From Prevotella sp. (GTDB lineage: Bacteria > Bacteroidota > Bacteroidia > Bacteroidales > Bacteroidaceae): a DNA stretch of 39,972 nucleotides. The DNA lies in the NCBI GenBank assembly GCA_017961115.1, contig JAGCXX010000171.1, positions 1 through 39,972 on the forward strand, read 5' to 3'. Positions 1-7,991 of the stretch are shown one piece after another. Both the position numbers and the translations under genes were made by a program. The notes under the pieces are model-generated. The model was not told the DNA's origin. It was given only the letters and a program-made list of their open reading frames with translations, and did no database searches. Position 1 is the stretch's first letter; each line of letters opens with the position of its first letter.

Positions 1-24
1 AAACCAAGTAATTTTGCAGCCGAT

Positions 25-42
25 TCGGAATAATTATACATC
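25..42 (+). promoter_or_regulatory. Candidate ARG box (ArgR operator) just before argR
   Basis: The 18 bases ending two bases before the argR start codon match the classical ARG-box pattern WNTGAATWWWWATTCANW at 13 of its 16 defined positions; the mismatches are at 27, 38 and 42. The core GGAATAATTATACA is a near-palindrome. Its position over the leader would let ArgR repress its own gene. The promoter itself lies outside the window, so the operator role is an inference from sequence match and place. Confidence 0.55.
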
Positions 43-43
43 T

Positions 44-520
44 ATGAAGGTAAAAAATAGCAGGATGGAAGCCCTTAAAATGCTGATTTCAAGCATGGAA
101 CTGGGCAGTCAGGAAGAAGTACTCCAAGCATTGGAGAGAGAAGGATTCAAACTCACGCAAGCTACGCTGAGCCGTGACCTGAAGCAACTGAAGGTAGCCA
201 AGGCCGCCAGCATGAACGGCAAGTATGTCTATGTGCTGCCCAACGACACGATGTACAAGCGCGTCACGCGTCCGAAGACAGCCATGGAGATGCTCCAGAC
301 ATCGGGTTTCATCTCCATTTCCTTCTCCGGAAACATGGGCGTCATTAAAACCCGTCCTGGGTATGCCAGTTGCATCGCCTACAACATCGACAACAGTGAG
401 AGTTCCAACATTATCGGAACCATCGCGGGAGACGACACCATTTTCATCGTCATCAAGGAGGATGCGACACAGGATGACGTCATCAATGAATTGTCACCCA
501 TCCTCGGTGATATCCGATAA
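44..520 (+). CDS. argR: Arginine repressor ArgR
   Basis: This 158-aa protein is a full-length ArgR/AhrC-type regulator, which senses arginine and controls arginine biosynthesis genes. The N-terminal winged helix (about residues 7-65) carries the recognition-helix signature TQATLSRDLKQL (residues 38-49). The C-terminal hexamerisation and arginine-binding domain has GTIAGDDT (125-132), whose Asp pair binds arginine in the family. I chose the ATG at 44 because an in-frame ATG at 14 would add ten residues with no family counterpart and would put the ARG-box-like sequence inside the coding region. It heads the arginine gene run and is followed after 79 bases by the GNAT gene. Identification is firm; the exact start is likely. 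Confidence 0.95.
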   Translation: MKVKNSRMEALKMLISSMELGSQEEVLQALEREGFKLTQATLSRDLKQLKVAKAASMNGKYVYVLPNDTMYKRVTRPKTAMEMLQTSGFISISFSGNMGVIKTRPGYASCIAYNIDNSESSNIIGTIAGDDTIFIVIKEDATQDDVINELSPILGDIR

Positions 521-599
521 GGTGACTCACCAAACAAAGATAAAACAAGCAGTCACCCCAACAACCCACAAAACTAACCCATTCATCTCATCAAGGAAA

Positions 600-1193
600 A
601 TGGAAGACATTAAAGTCATGGTGGCCGACTCATCACATGAGAAATACGTCGACACCATACTGGAAACCATCGCCGATGCCGCAAAAGTACGCGGCACCGG
701 TATCGCCAAGCGCACACACGACTATCTCGTGACCAAAATCAGGGAGGCGAAGGCTGTCATTGCCCTCGACGGCGACATCTTCGCAGGATTCAGCTATATC
801 GAGACATGGGGCAACAAGCACTATGTGACCACCTCCGGCCTCATCGTACACCCCGACTACCGCGGCAGGGGTGTGGCAAGACGCATCAAGGAGATGACCT
901 TTTCACTTGCACGCACCCGATGGCCCCACGCCAAGATATTCAGCCTCACCAGCGGTGCTGCTGTGATGGCCATGAACACCCGCCTGGGCTACCAACCCGT
1001 CACCTTCGACGACCTGACCGACGACGAGGCATTCTGGCGCGGCTGTGAGGGCTGTGTCAATGTGGACATCCTCAAACGCACCAACCGGAAATACTGCATC
1101 TGCACAGCCATGCTCTACGACCCCGAGGAGCATCTGCCTGCCAAAATTCCCGCCGAGGTAATCGAGCGCATCAAGGAAATAGAAAAGGAATAA
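600..1193 (+). CDS. GNAT-family N-acyltransferase, candidate for the first step of arginine synthesis
   Basis: This 197-aa protein has the GNAT fold signature: the acyl-CoA pyrophosphate loop RGRGVA (residues 88-93) after strand LIVHPDY, and motif B-like NTRLGYQP (126-133). A cysteine-containing C-terminal part (C149, C152, C166, C168) is not standard GNAT. It lies between argR and argG, so it probably acylates glutamate with acetyl- or succinyl-CoA to begin ornithine synthesis; this role is inferred from context and not from any substrate motif. The downstream carbamoyltransferase of this genome is of the N-succinylornithine type, which favours succinyl-CoA as donor. The frame is open upstream to 225, but that stretch overlaps argR; ATG at 600, after an A-rich leader, is the sensible start. 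Confidence 0.8.
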   Translation: MEDIKVMVADSSHEKYVDTILETIADAAKVRGTGIAKRTHDYLVTKIREAKAVIALDGDIFAGFSYIETWGNKHYVTTSGLIVHPDYRGRGVARRIKEMTFSLARTRWPHAKIFSLTSGAAVMAMNTRLGYQPVTFDDLTDDEAFWRGCEGCVNVDILKRTNRKYCICTAMLYDPEEHLPAKIPAEVIERIKEIEKE

Positions 1194-1197
1194 TCTC

Positions 1198-1259
1198 GAT
1201 TGTCGTGCAAACCGAATGCAGATGCAAGCATGCTGTATGCCGAGGTGCAGCCGACAATC
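1198..1259. repeat. Intergenic inverted repeat (62 bases)
   Basis: GATTGTCG at 1198-1205 pairs perfectly with CGACAATC at 1252-1259. Inside, TGCA (1206-1209) can pair with TGCA (1246-1249) and the centre contains the palindrome GCATGC, so the element can fold into one long imperfect hairpin. It starts four bases after the GNAT stop codon and ends 36 bases before argG. No T-run follows, so it is not an ordinary terminator. It looks like an interspersed palindromic repeat or an RNA structure that tunes argG expression or mRNA stability. Confidence 0.6.
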
Positions 1260-1295
1260 AAGCGAGCTTAAATCTCAAATTTCAAAACCCATAAT

Positions 1296-2498
1296 ATGTC
1301 AAAGAAAAAAATTGTAGTGGCATTCTCTGGCGGTCTTGACACCTCATACACCGTCATGCGGCTTGCCAACGAAGGAAATGAAGTATATGCTGCCTGCGCC
1401 AACACCGGCGGATTCAGCGAGGAGCAACTGAAGAAAAACGAGGAGAACGCATACCGTCTTGGAGCCAAGGGCTACGTTACCCTTGACGTGACACAGGAGT
1501 ATTACGAGAAGTCGCTGAAATACATGATTTTCGGCAATGTGCTCCGCAACAACTGCTATCCCATCTCCGTTTCATCGGAGCGCATCTTCCAAGCCATCGC
1601 CATCGCACGCTACGCCCGTGAGATTGGCGCTGATGCCATCGCACATGGCTCGACAGGTGCCGGCAACGACCAGATTCGTTTCGACATGACCTTCCTCGTC
1701 ATGGCTCCCGGCGTGGAAATCATCACCCTCACACGCGACCAGACCCTCACAAGGCAAGAAGAGGTGGACTATCTCAACGAGCATGGTTTCTCTGCCGACT
1801 TCACCAAACTGAAGTATTCCTACAACGTGGGTATCTGGGGCACCAGCATCTGTGGCGGCGAACTCCTCGACCCGACCCAGGGACTGCCCGAGGAAGCCTA
1901 TCTGAAGCATGTCACCGCAGCAGAGCAGAGCACCCTGCTGAAAATACAGTTTGAGAAAGGCGAGATTGTGGGTGTCAACGGCGAGGCATTCGACAACCCC
2001 GTGAAAGCCATCCAAAAAATCGAGCAGATAGGCGCCTCCTACGCCATCGGCCGCGACTGCAACGTGGGCGACACCATCATCGGCATCAAGGGTCGTGTGG
2101 GCTTCGAGGCCGCTGCACCCAAACTCATCATCGAGGCACACCGCCTCCTGGAGAAATCAACACTGAGCAAGTGGCAGCAATACTGGAAAGACCAAGTCGC
2201 CAACTGGTATGGCATGTTCCTGCACGAGAGCCAGTACCTGGAGCCTGTCATGCCCGACATCGAGGCCATGCTCACCAGCAGTCAGCGCCATGTGACGGGA
2301 ACCTCCATCCTCCGTCTGCGCCCCTACGGATTCGATACTGTCGGCATCGACTCTCCCAACGACCTGACCCGCAGTAAACTGGGCGAATATGGCGAGACAC
2401 AAACCGGTTGGACTGCCGACGAGGCGAAAGGCTTCATCAAAGTCACCTCCACCCCACTCCGTGTCTACTACGGCATCCACAAAGATGAGAAAAGATAA
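1296..2498 (+). CDS. argG: Argininosuccinate synthase
   Basis: ArgG joins citrulline and aspartate using ATP, giving argininosuccinate, AMP and pyrophosphate in the cytoplasm. The 400-aa length is normal for the family. The N-type ATP-pyrophosphatase loop SGGLDTS is at residues 11-17, and the conserved nucleotide/citrulline segment GSTGAGNDQIRFD is at 118-130, followed by ICGGELLDP near residue 187. Start ATG at 1296 follows an A-rich leader. In pathways with acylated ornithine, deacylation must precede this step. The gene follows the GNAT gene with a 102-base gap that holds an inverted repeat. Identification is secure. Confidence 0.97.
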   Translation: MSKKKIVVAFSGGLDTSYTVMRLANEGNEVYAACANTGGFSEEQLKKNEENAYRLGAKGYVTLDVTQEYYEKSLKYMIFGNVLRNNCYPISVSSERIFQAIAIARYAREIGADAIAHGSTGAGNDQIRFDMTFLVMAPGVEIITLTRDQTLTRQEEVDYLNEHGFSADFTKLKYSYNVGIWGTSICGGELLDPTQGLPEEAYLKHVTAAEQSTLLKIQFEKGEIVGVNGEAFDNPVKAIQKIEQIGASYAIGRDCNVGDTIIGIKGRVGFEAAAPKLIIEAHRLLEKSTLSKWQQYWKDQVANWYGMFLHESQYLEPVMPDIEAMLTSSQRHVTGTSILRLRPYGFDTVGIDSPNDLTRSKLGEYGETQTGWTADEAKGFIKVTSTPLRVYYGIHKDEKR

Positions 2499-2501
2499 AG
2501 G

Positions 2502-2545
2502 CATTTGTCCAAACTTCATGCAAGCAAAACATTTGTCTAAACTCC
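2502..2545. repeat. Pair of 16-base direct repeats between argG and pspC
   Basis: CATTTGTCCAAACTTC (2502-2517) and CATTTGTCTAAACTCC (2530-2545) match at 14 of 16 positions with a 28-base period. They begin four bases after the argG stop and end 20 bases before the next start codon. The octamer CATTTGTC also occurs in the leaders of the genes at 23401 and 34638. Use as a protein-binding site is possible but unproven. Confidence 0.5.
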
Positions 2546-2564
2546 TAAACTAAAATAGAAAAAA

Positions 2565-2759
2565 ATGGAAAAGAGATTTTATCTATCAGATACAGACAAA
2601 AAACTTGGCGGCGTATGTGGTGGATTGGCCGAGTATTTCGGCATCGACTCACTGCTTGTACGCATCGTGTTCGTCATCCTTATCTTTGGCTACGGCTGCG
2701 GACTGCTCGCCTATATCTTGCTGTGGCTGCTCGCACCCAAACATAATGCCATACGATGA
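2565..2759 (+). CDS. Small PspC-domain membrane protein
   Basis: This 64-aa protein is essentially one PspC domain: the KLGGVCGGLAEYFGID motif at residues 13-28, a predicted transmembrane helix of about residues 31-57, and a short basic tail. PspC proteins belong to envelope-stress (phage-shock) systems; stand-alone short versions are common in Bacteroidetes and their function is not settled. Its stop codon overlaps the argC start in ATGA (2756-2759), so the two are probably translationally coupled. No other psp gene is visible nearby. The family call is firm, the link to arginine synthesis is only positional. Confidence 0.88.
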   Translation: MEKRFYLSDTDKKLGGVCGGLAEYFGIDSLLVRIVFVILIFGYGCGLLAYILLWLLAPKHNAIR

Positions 2760-3724
2760 TAAGAGTAGGAATCCTCGGAGCAGCAGGTTACACTGGCGGT
2801 GAACTCATCCGCCTTCTGCTCAACCATCCCGAGACAGAGATCATATTCGCCAACAGCGAAAGCAATGCCGGCAACCCCATTGCCGATGTGCATGGGGGGC
2901 TGCAGGGCGACACCGACCTCACCTTTACTGACCAGATGCCTTTCGACCAAGTCGACGTGGTGTTCTTCTGCTTCGGCCATGGCAAGAGTGCGGCATTCCT
3001 TGCCCAGCACACCATCCCCGCTAACGTGAGAATCATCGACTTGGCACAGGATTTCCGTATCGCAGCACCAGACAATGACTTTATCTACGGACTGCCAGAA
3101 ATCAACCGCGCCAGCATTGCCAAGGCACAGCATGTAGCCAACCCAGGGTGTTTCGCCACCTGCATCCAACTTGGACTGCTCCCCGCCGCCCATCTCGGAC
3201 TGCTCTGCGGCGACATTTCCGTCAACGCCATCACAGGCAGTACGGGAGCCGGACAGAAAGCTACCGCCACCACCCATTTCTCTTGGCGCAACAACAACAT
3301 GAGCATCTACAAGCCCTTCCAACACCAGCATGTGCCGGAAATCTTGCAGAGCATCAAGCAAGTGCAGGGGAATTTTGAAGGCGAGATAGGATTCATCCCC
3401 TACCGCGGCGACTTCGCCCGCGGCATTTTTGCTACTGAGGTGGTGAAGACCGATGCCGACATCGACGATATCGTGGCAGCCTACAAGGCTTTCTATGCCA
3501 GCGCACCCTTCACTCACTACAGCGACAAGTCCATCGACCTCAAGCAGGTGGTCAACACCAACAAGGCACTGGTGCACTGCGAGAAATATGGCAACAAACT
3601 GCTCATCACCTCGTGCATCGACAACCTCCTCAAAGGCGCTGTCGGACAGGCGGTGGAGAACATGAACATCATGTTTGGCATTGACGAGACGGCCGGACTG
3701 AAACTCAAACCATCCGCATTTTAA
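2756..3724 (+). CDS. argC: N-acyl-gamma-glutamyl-phosphate reductase
   Basis: ArgC reduces the acylated glutamyl phosphate to the semialdehyde with NADPH, the third step to ornithine. The 322-aa protein has the Rossmann nucleotide loop GAAGYTGGE (residues 8-16) and the catalytic cysteine C132 in ANPGCFAT (128-135). The segment STGAGQKATATTHFSW then follows where other ArgC proteins have SGVSGAG. Start ATG at 2756 overlaps the pspC stop codon by four bases. Whether the acyl group is acetyl or succinyl cannot be read from this protein; the ArgF' type suggests succinyl. Identification is secure. Confidence 0.96.
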   Translation: MIRVGILGAAGYTGGELIRLLLNHPETEIIFANSESNAGNPIADVHGGLQGDTDLTFTDQMPFDQVDVVFFCFGHGKSAAFLAQHTIPANVRIIDLAQDFRIAAPDNDFIYGLPEINRASIAKAQHVANPGCFATCIQLGLLPAAHLGLLCGDISVNAITGSTGAGQKATATTHFSWRNNNMSIYKPFQHQHVPEILQSIKQVQGNFEGEIGFIPYRGDFARGIFATEVVKTDADIDDIVAAYKAFYASAPFTHYSDKSIDLKQVVNTNKALVHCEKYGNKLLITSCIDNLLKGAVGQAVENMNIMFGIDETAGLKLKPSAF

Positions 3725-3735
3725 CAACAAGACCT

Positions 3736-4872
3736 ATGAAACTATACGACGTATATCCCTTGCTCGATGTCAACATCGTGAAGGGAAAAGGCTGTCAGGT
3801 ATGGGATGACAAGGGAACCCAATACCTTGACCTATATGGCGGTCATGCCGTCATCAGCATCGGCCACTGCCACCCCCATTACACCGAGGCGGTGAGCCGT
3901 CAGGTGAGTCAGTTGGGCTTCTACTCCAACTCTGTCATCAACACCCTGCAGCAGCAATTAGCCACTCGTCTGGGGAAGGTCTGCGGCTACGACGACTACC
4001 AACTTTTTCTGGTAAACAGTGGTGCTGAGGCCAATGAGAACGCACTGAAACTCGCTTCCTTCCACACTGGGCGCACCCGCGTGCTCTCCGCACAGAAAGC
4101 TTTCCACGGCCGCACCTCCCTCGCTGTGGAGGTAACCGACAACCCCAAGATTATCGCACCCATCAATGCCAACAACCACGTCACCTACCTGCCGCTGAAC
4201 GATATCAGCGCCTGGGAGGCAGAACTCGCCAAGGGCGACGTGTGCGCATGCATCCTCGAGTGCATCCAGGGAGTCGGTGGCATCAGGATGGTAACGGCGG
4301 AATTCGCCGCCCAACTCCTTGAGGCTTGCCACCGCTATGGGACTGTGCTCATCTGCGACGAGATACAGTGTGGCTACGGACGCAGCGGACGATTCTTCGC
4401 CCACCAATGGCTCGGCATACGGCCCGACCTCATCACCGTAGCCAAAGGCATCGCCAACGGTTTCCCCATGTCGGCACTGCTTATCTCACCCGATTTCACC
4501 CCTGTCTACGGACAACTTGGCACCACCTTTGGCGGCAACCACCTGGCTTGTGCCGCAGCCCTTGCCGTGCTCGACATCATCGAACAAGAGCATCTGGTGG
4601 AGAATGCTGAGAAAGTGGGCAACCACATCATCGAAGAACTGAGAAAACTGCAGGCCACACAACCACACATCATCGACGTGCGCGGCAGAGGTCTGATGAT
4701 AGGCATCCAACTCGACATGCCCTACAAGGAGGTGCGCCGCCGACTGGTGGAAGAGGAGCACTGCTTCGTAGGCTGTTCTGGCACCGACACTCTGCGCTTG
4801 CTGCCACCCCTCTGCCTCACCGAAGCCGAGGCCGACCTGTTTATTGAGAAACTAAAAACCGTATTGTCATGA
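3736..4872 (+). CDS. argD: N-acylornithine aminotransferase
   Basis: ArgD is a class-III PLP aminotransferase that makes N-acylornithine from the semialdehyde and glutamate. The 378-aa protein shows NSGAEANE (94-101), the PLP-ring Asp in CDEIQCGYGR (D208), and the Schiff-base lysine K237 in VAKGIANGFPMSA. It follows argC after 11 bases and its stop codon overlaps the proC start by four bases (ATGA, 4869-4872). Some members of the family also act in lysine synthesis on succinyl-diaminopimelate; the context here supports the arginine role. Confidence 0.95.
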   Translation: MKLYDVYPLLDVNIVKGKGCQVWDDKGTQYLDLYGGHAVISIGHCHPHYTEAVSRQVSQLGFYSNSVINTLQQQLATRLGKVCGYDDYQLFLVNSGAEANENALKLASFHTGRTRVLSAQKAFHGRTSLAVEVTDNPKIIAPINANNHVTYLPLNDISAWEAELAKGDVCACILECIQGVGGIRMVTAEFAAQLLEACHRYGTVLICDEIQCGYGRSGRFFAHQWLGIRPDLITVAKGIANGFPMSALLISPDFTPVYGQLGTTFGGNHLACAAALAVLDIIEQEHLVENAEKVGNHIIEELRKLQATQPHIIDVRGRGLMIGIQLDMPYKEVRRRLVEEEHCFVGCSGTDTLRLLPPLCLTEAEADLFIEKLKTVLS

Positions 4873-5660
4873 GAACTGCCATCATAGGAGCAGGAGCCAT
4901 GGGTGGTGCCCTGGCGGAAGGACTGCTCAATAGCGGAGCGATAGAACCCTCCTGCCTTACCATTGCCGACCCCTGCGAAGCCGTCCTCAGACGCTTTGAG
5001 GAAAGTGGTGCCAGCATCACCACCGACAACTCCGCCGCCGTCGCCGATGCCGACACCCTGTTTGTCGTTGTGAAACCCTGGCTCGTCCAGCAAGTTATCG
5101 AAGGCATCCTGCCCCATATCAGTGGCAGACGCCTCACCATTGTGGTCATCGCCGCAGGAGTGCCCTCAGCAAGCATCAGCCATTGGCTGCAGATGGAAAG
5201 CAACCCCGAATTCACCCTCTTCCTCGCCATACCCAACACCGCCATCGCCGTGATGCAGTCGATGACCTTCCTTGTACCCGCCATAGCAGAACCTGCCGAT
5301 ACAGAGGCAATGAAGGCACTCTTCGAGAAGGTAGGCGAGTGCATTGTCACTGAGGAGCGGTTGCTGGCTGCCGGCACAACCCTTGCCTCATGCGGCATCG
5401 CCTACGCCATGCGCTACATCCGTGCAGCCACAGAGGGCGGCGTGGAAATCGGCTTCAAGGCTCATGATGCCCAACAGATTGTACAGCAGACCGTAAAGGG
5501 TGCCGTCGCCCTGCTGCAAGCCACCGGCAATCATCCCGAGGCTGAAATCGACAAGGTGACCACCCCCGGCGGTGTCACCATCAAGGGTCTCAACGAAATG
5601 GAACATGCCGGATTCACCTCTGCTGTCATCCGTGGTCTGAAGGCAGGAATGAAAGCATAG
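4869..5660 (+). CDS. proC: Pyrroline-5-carboxylate reductase
   Basis: ProC makes proline from pyrroline-5-carboxylate with NAD(P)H. The 263-aa protein has the N-terminal dinucleotide loop GAGAMGG (7-13), a VVKPW segment at the end of the Rossmann domain, and the family C-terminal signature TTPGGVTIKGL before the last helix. It is translationally coupled to argD through an ATGA overlap, which ties arginine and proline synthesis into one transcript. The length is normal and the identification is secure. Confidence 0.95.
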   Translation: MRTAIIGAGAMGGALAEGLLNSGAIEPSCLTIADPCEAVLRRFEESGASITTDNSAAVADADTLFVVVKPWLVQQVIEGILPHISGRRLTIVVIAAGVPSASISHWLQMESNPEFTLFLAIPNTAIAVMQSMTFLVPAIAEPADTEAMKALFEKVGECIVTEERLLAAGTTLASCGIAYAMRYIRAATEGGVEIGFKAHDAQQIVQQTVKGAVALLQATGNHPEAEIDKVTTPGGVTIKGLNEMEHAGFTSAVIRGLKAGMKA

Positions 5661-5703
5661 GTGAGGAGATTAGCCAATATATTTCAACCTAATATCAAAC
5701 TTT

Positions 5704-6258
5704 ATGGAAGAACAAATCAAACAGATAGGCGAGCGCCTGCGCGGACTGCGCGACGTGCTCGACATCAGCGCCGAAGAGATGGCTGAAGTCTGCGGCATCA
5801 GTGTGACACATTATGAGCAGATGGAGAACGGTGAGAGCGAACTCTCCGTCGCCAACCTCCAAAAGATAGCCAAGCACTACGGTGTGTCGCTCGACGTACT
5901 CATGTTCGGCGAAGAGCCCAAGATGAGTTCCTATTTCCTCACCCGAAAAGGACAGGGCATGAGCGTGGAGCGCCGCAGCGCATACAACTACGAGAGTCTC
6001 GCCAGCGGTTTCCGCGGCAGGAAAGCAGACCCGTTTATCGTCACCGTGGAGCCCAAACCCGCCGACACCCCCAAGGAGATGAACTCACACAGCGGTCAAG
6101 AATTCAACATGGTGCTTGAGGGAACCATGGAACTCACCATCGGCAGCAAGGTGCTCACCCTCAATGAGGGCGACTCCATCTATTTCGACGCCACACAGCC
6201 CCACGGCATGCGGACCCTCAACGACCAGCCTGTGAGATTCCTGGCCATTATTTTCTAA
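5704..6258 (+). CDS. XRE-type regulator with cupin sensor domain
   Basis: This 184-aa protein joins an N-terminal helix-turn-helix of the XRE/Cro type (about residues 5-68) to a C-terminal cupin_2 domain (about 126-184, with the strand pattern HSGQEFNMVLEG, EGDSIYFDA and QPHGM). Such proteins bind DNA and are thought to sense a small metabolite in the cupin barrel. The likely metal or ligand residues H129, E133 and H167 are present. It sits 43 bases after proC and 62 bases before a synthetase gene; the same neighbour pair suggests it regulates the synthetase or the cluster. The ligand is unknown. Confidence 0.9.
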   Translation: MEEQIKQIGERLRGLRDVLDISAEEMAEVCGISVTHYEQMENGESELSVANLQKIAKHYGVSLDVLMFGEEPKMSSYFLTRKGQGMSVERRSAYNYESLASGFRGRKADPFIVTVEPKPADTPKEMNSHSGQEFNMVLEGTMELTIGSKVLTLNEGDSIYFDATQPHGMRTLNDQPVRFLAIIF

Positions 6259-6280
6259 GAAAACTTTATTTCCCCCAAAA

Positions 6281-6293
6281 CCGAAATCTCCGG
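6281..6293. repeat. CCGRAATCTCCGG motif before the synthetase gene
   Basis: CCGAAATCTCCGG, ending 27 bases before the synthetase ATG, differs by one base from the two copies found before proA (8756-8786). The motif can pair its ends around a three-base centre. Its repeated use in leaders of the same cluster suggests a shared regulatory or repeat element. Confidence 0.45.
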
Positions 6294-6320
6294 AATAAAA
6301 AACAAAAAGACAAGACAAAA

Positions 6321-7991
6321 ATGGTAGAAAGATTCCTCTCGCAGACCTCCTTCACTTCAGTGGAAGACTTCAAGGAGCACCTGCACTTCAACATCAAGGA
6401 GAACTTCAACTTCGCCTACGACGTGGTTGACGCGTGGGCAGAGGAACAGCCCGACAAACTTGCGCTGCTGTGGACCAACGACGAGGGAGCCGAGGTAAGG
6501 CTGTCATTCAGCGACCTCAAGCAGCGGAGCGACCAGGCCGCCGCCTATCTCATGTCATTAGGCATCGGTCAAGGCGACATGGTGATGCTCATCCTGAAGC
6601 GCCGCCTTGAGTGGTGGATTACGATGCTTGCCCTCTGTAAAATCGGTGCCGTCGCCATCCCCGCCACCCACATGCTCACCAAAAAAGATATCATCTACCG
6701 CAACAACCGTGCCTCGGTGAAAGCCATTATCTGCGTAGGCGAGGAATATGTCACCAGTCAGATTCTGGCCGCCATGCCCGACAGTCCCACCGTCGATGTG
6801 CTCGTCAGCGTGGGTCCCATCATCGGCGAGGGCTTCCATGACTGGAACGCCGAGATTGGTGGGGCACCCGCCTTCGTGCGCCCCAAGCATGTCAACACCA
6901 ACGACGACACCATGCTGATGTATTTCACCAGCGGGACAAGTGGCGAGCCCAAGATGGTGGCTCACGACCACCTCTATGCCTTAGGACATCTCACCACTGG
7001 TGTGTTCTGGCACAACCTGAAAGAGGACAGCATTCACCTGACTGTCGCCGACACCGGATGGGGAAAGGCCGTGTGGGGCAAGTTCTACGGACAATGGTTT
7101 GCCGGTGCCGCCGTCTTTGTCTACGACCACGAAAAATTCTCTGCCGACAACATGCTGCGGCAGATGGAAAAATACCGCGTCACCTCGTTCTGCGCACCAC
7201 CCACTGTCTACCGCTTCCTCATCCGTGAGGACTTCTCACAATACGACCTCAGTGCGCTGCGCTACTGCTGCACCGCCGGTGAGGCGCTCAACGCTGCTGT
7301 TTACGACAAGTTCCTGCAACTCACCGGCATCAAGCTGATGGAGGGATTCGGTCAGACCGAGACCACCATGACCCTCGGCACCATGCCGTGGATGGAGCCC
7401 AAACCCGGCAGCATGGGAATGCCCAACCCTCAGTACGACATCCGGCTCATCAAACCCGACGGCACGCCCTGTGAGGACGGTGAGAAAGGCGAGATTGTGG
7501 TGCATGTGGGTGACCGCAAACCCATCGGACTGTTCAAGGAATACTACCGTGATGAGGAACTCACCCGAGAGGCATGGCACGACGGACTCTACCACACTGG
7601 CGACGTGGCATGGCGCGACGAGGATGGCTACTACTGGTTTGAGGGCCGTATCGACGATGTCATCAAGTCGAGCGGCTACCGCATCGGCCCATTTGAGGTG
7701 GAGAGTGCGCTGATGACTCATCCCGCCGTCGTGGAATGCGCCATCACTGGAGTGCCCGACGAAATTCGTGGCATGGTGGTGAAGGCTACCGTGGTGTTGG
7801 GCAAGGAATGGAAGGACAAGGCTGGCGACGCGCTGGTGAAGGAACTGCAAAACCATGTGAAGCGGGTAACAGCACCCTACAAATATCCACGTATCATCGA
7901 ATTTGTGGATGAACTGCCCAAAACCATCAGCGGCAAAATACGCCGTGTGGAAATCAGGGACAAGGACAAAGCACAACAGGCAAAATCATGA
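6321..7991 (+). CDS. AMP-forming acyl-CoA synthetase (medium-chain/acetyl-CoA synthetase-like)
   Basis: This 556-aa adenylate-forming enzyme activates a carboxylic acid as acyl-AMP and passes it to CoA. The phosphate loop TSGTSGEPK is at residues 203-211, a GWGKAVWGKFYG segment typical of the ACSM-like branch follows, and the C-terminal subdomain has YHTGD, the hinge part RIDDVIKSSGYRIGPFEVE and the catalytic lysine K539 in PKTISGKIRR. The substrate cannot be read from the sequence; short or medium-chain or aryl acids are typical for this branch. It follows the XRE-cupin regulator and its stop codon overlaps the proB start by four bases (7988-7991), an unusual coupling between acid activation and proline synthesis. 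Confidence 0.92.
   Translation: MVERFLSQTSFTSVEDFKEHLHFNIKENFNFAYDVVDAWAEEQPDKLALLWTNDEGAEVRLSFSDLKQRSDQAAAYLMSLGIGQGDMVMLILKRRLEWWITMLALCKIGAVAIPATHMLTKKDIIYRNNRASVKAIICVGEEYVTSQILAAMPDSPTVDVLVSVGPIIGEGFHDWNAEIGGAPAFVRPKHVNTNDDTMLMYFTSGTSGEPKMVAHDHLYALGHLTTGVFWHNLKEDSIHLTVADTGWGKAVWGKFYGQWFAGAAVFVYDHEKFSADNMLRQMEKYRVTSFCAPPTVYRFLIREDFSQYDLSALRYCCTAGEALNAAVYDKFLQLTGIKLMEGFGQTETTMTLGTMPWMEPKPGSMGMPNPQYDIRLIKPDGTPCEDGEKGEIVVHVGDRKPIGLFKEYYRDEELTREAWHDGLYHTGDVAWRDEDGYYWFEGRIDDVIKSSGYRIGPFEVESALMTHPAVVECAITGVPDEIRGMVVKATVVLGKEWKDKAGDALVKELQNHVKRVTAPYKYPRIIEFVDELPKTISGKIRRVEIRDKDKAQQAKS

Noticed and set aside
521-531. GGTGACTCACC dyad after the argR stop
   Set aside because: Too short and with a one-base centre; no terminator features, no second copy seen.
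225-599. N-terminal extension of the GNAT gene
   Set aside because: Overlaps argR in another frame and reads as low-complexity Ser/Arg-rich sequence; the GNAT start at 600 is natural.
2711-3730. Long minus-strand frame (339 aa) opposite argC
   Set aside because: It mirrors the codon structure of argC, has no recognisable motif and argC is certain.
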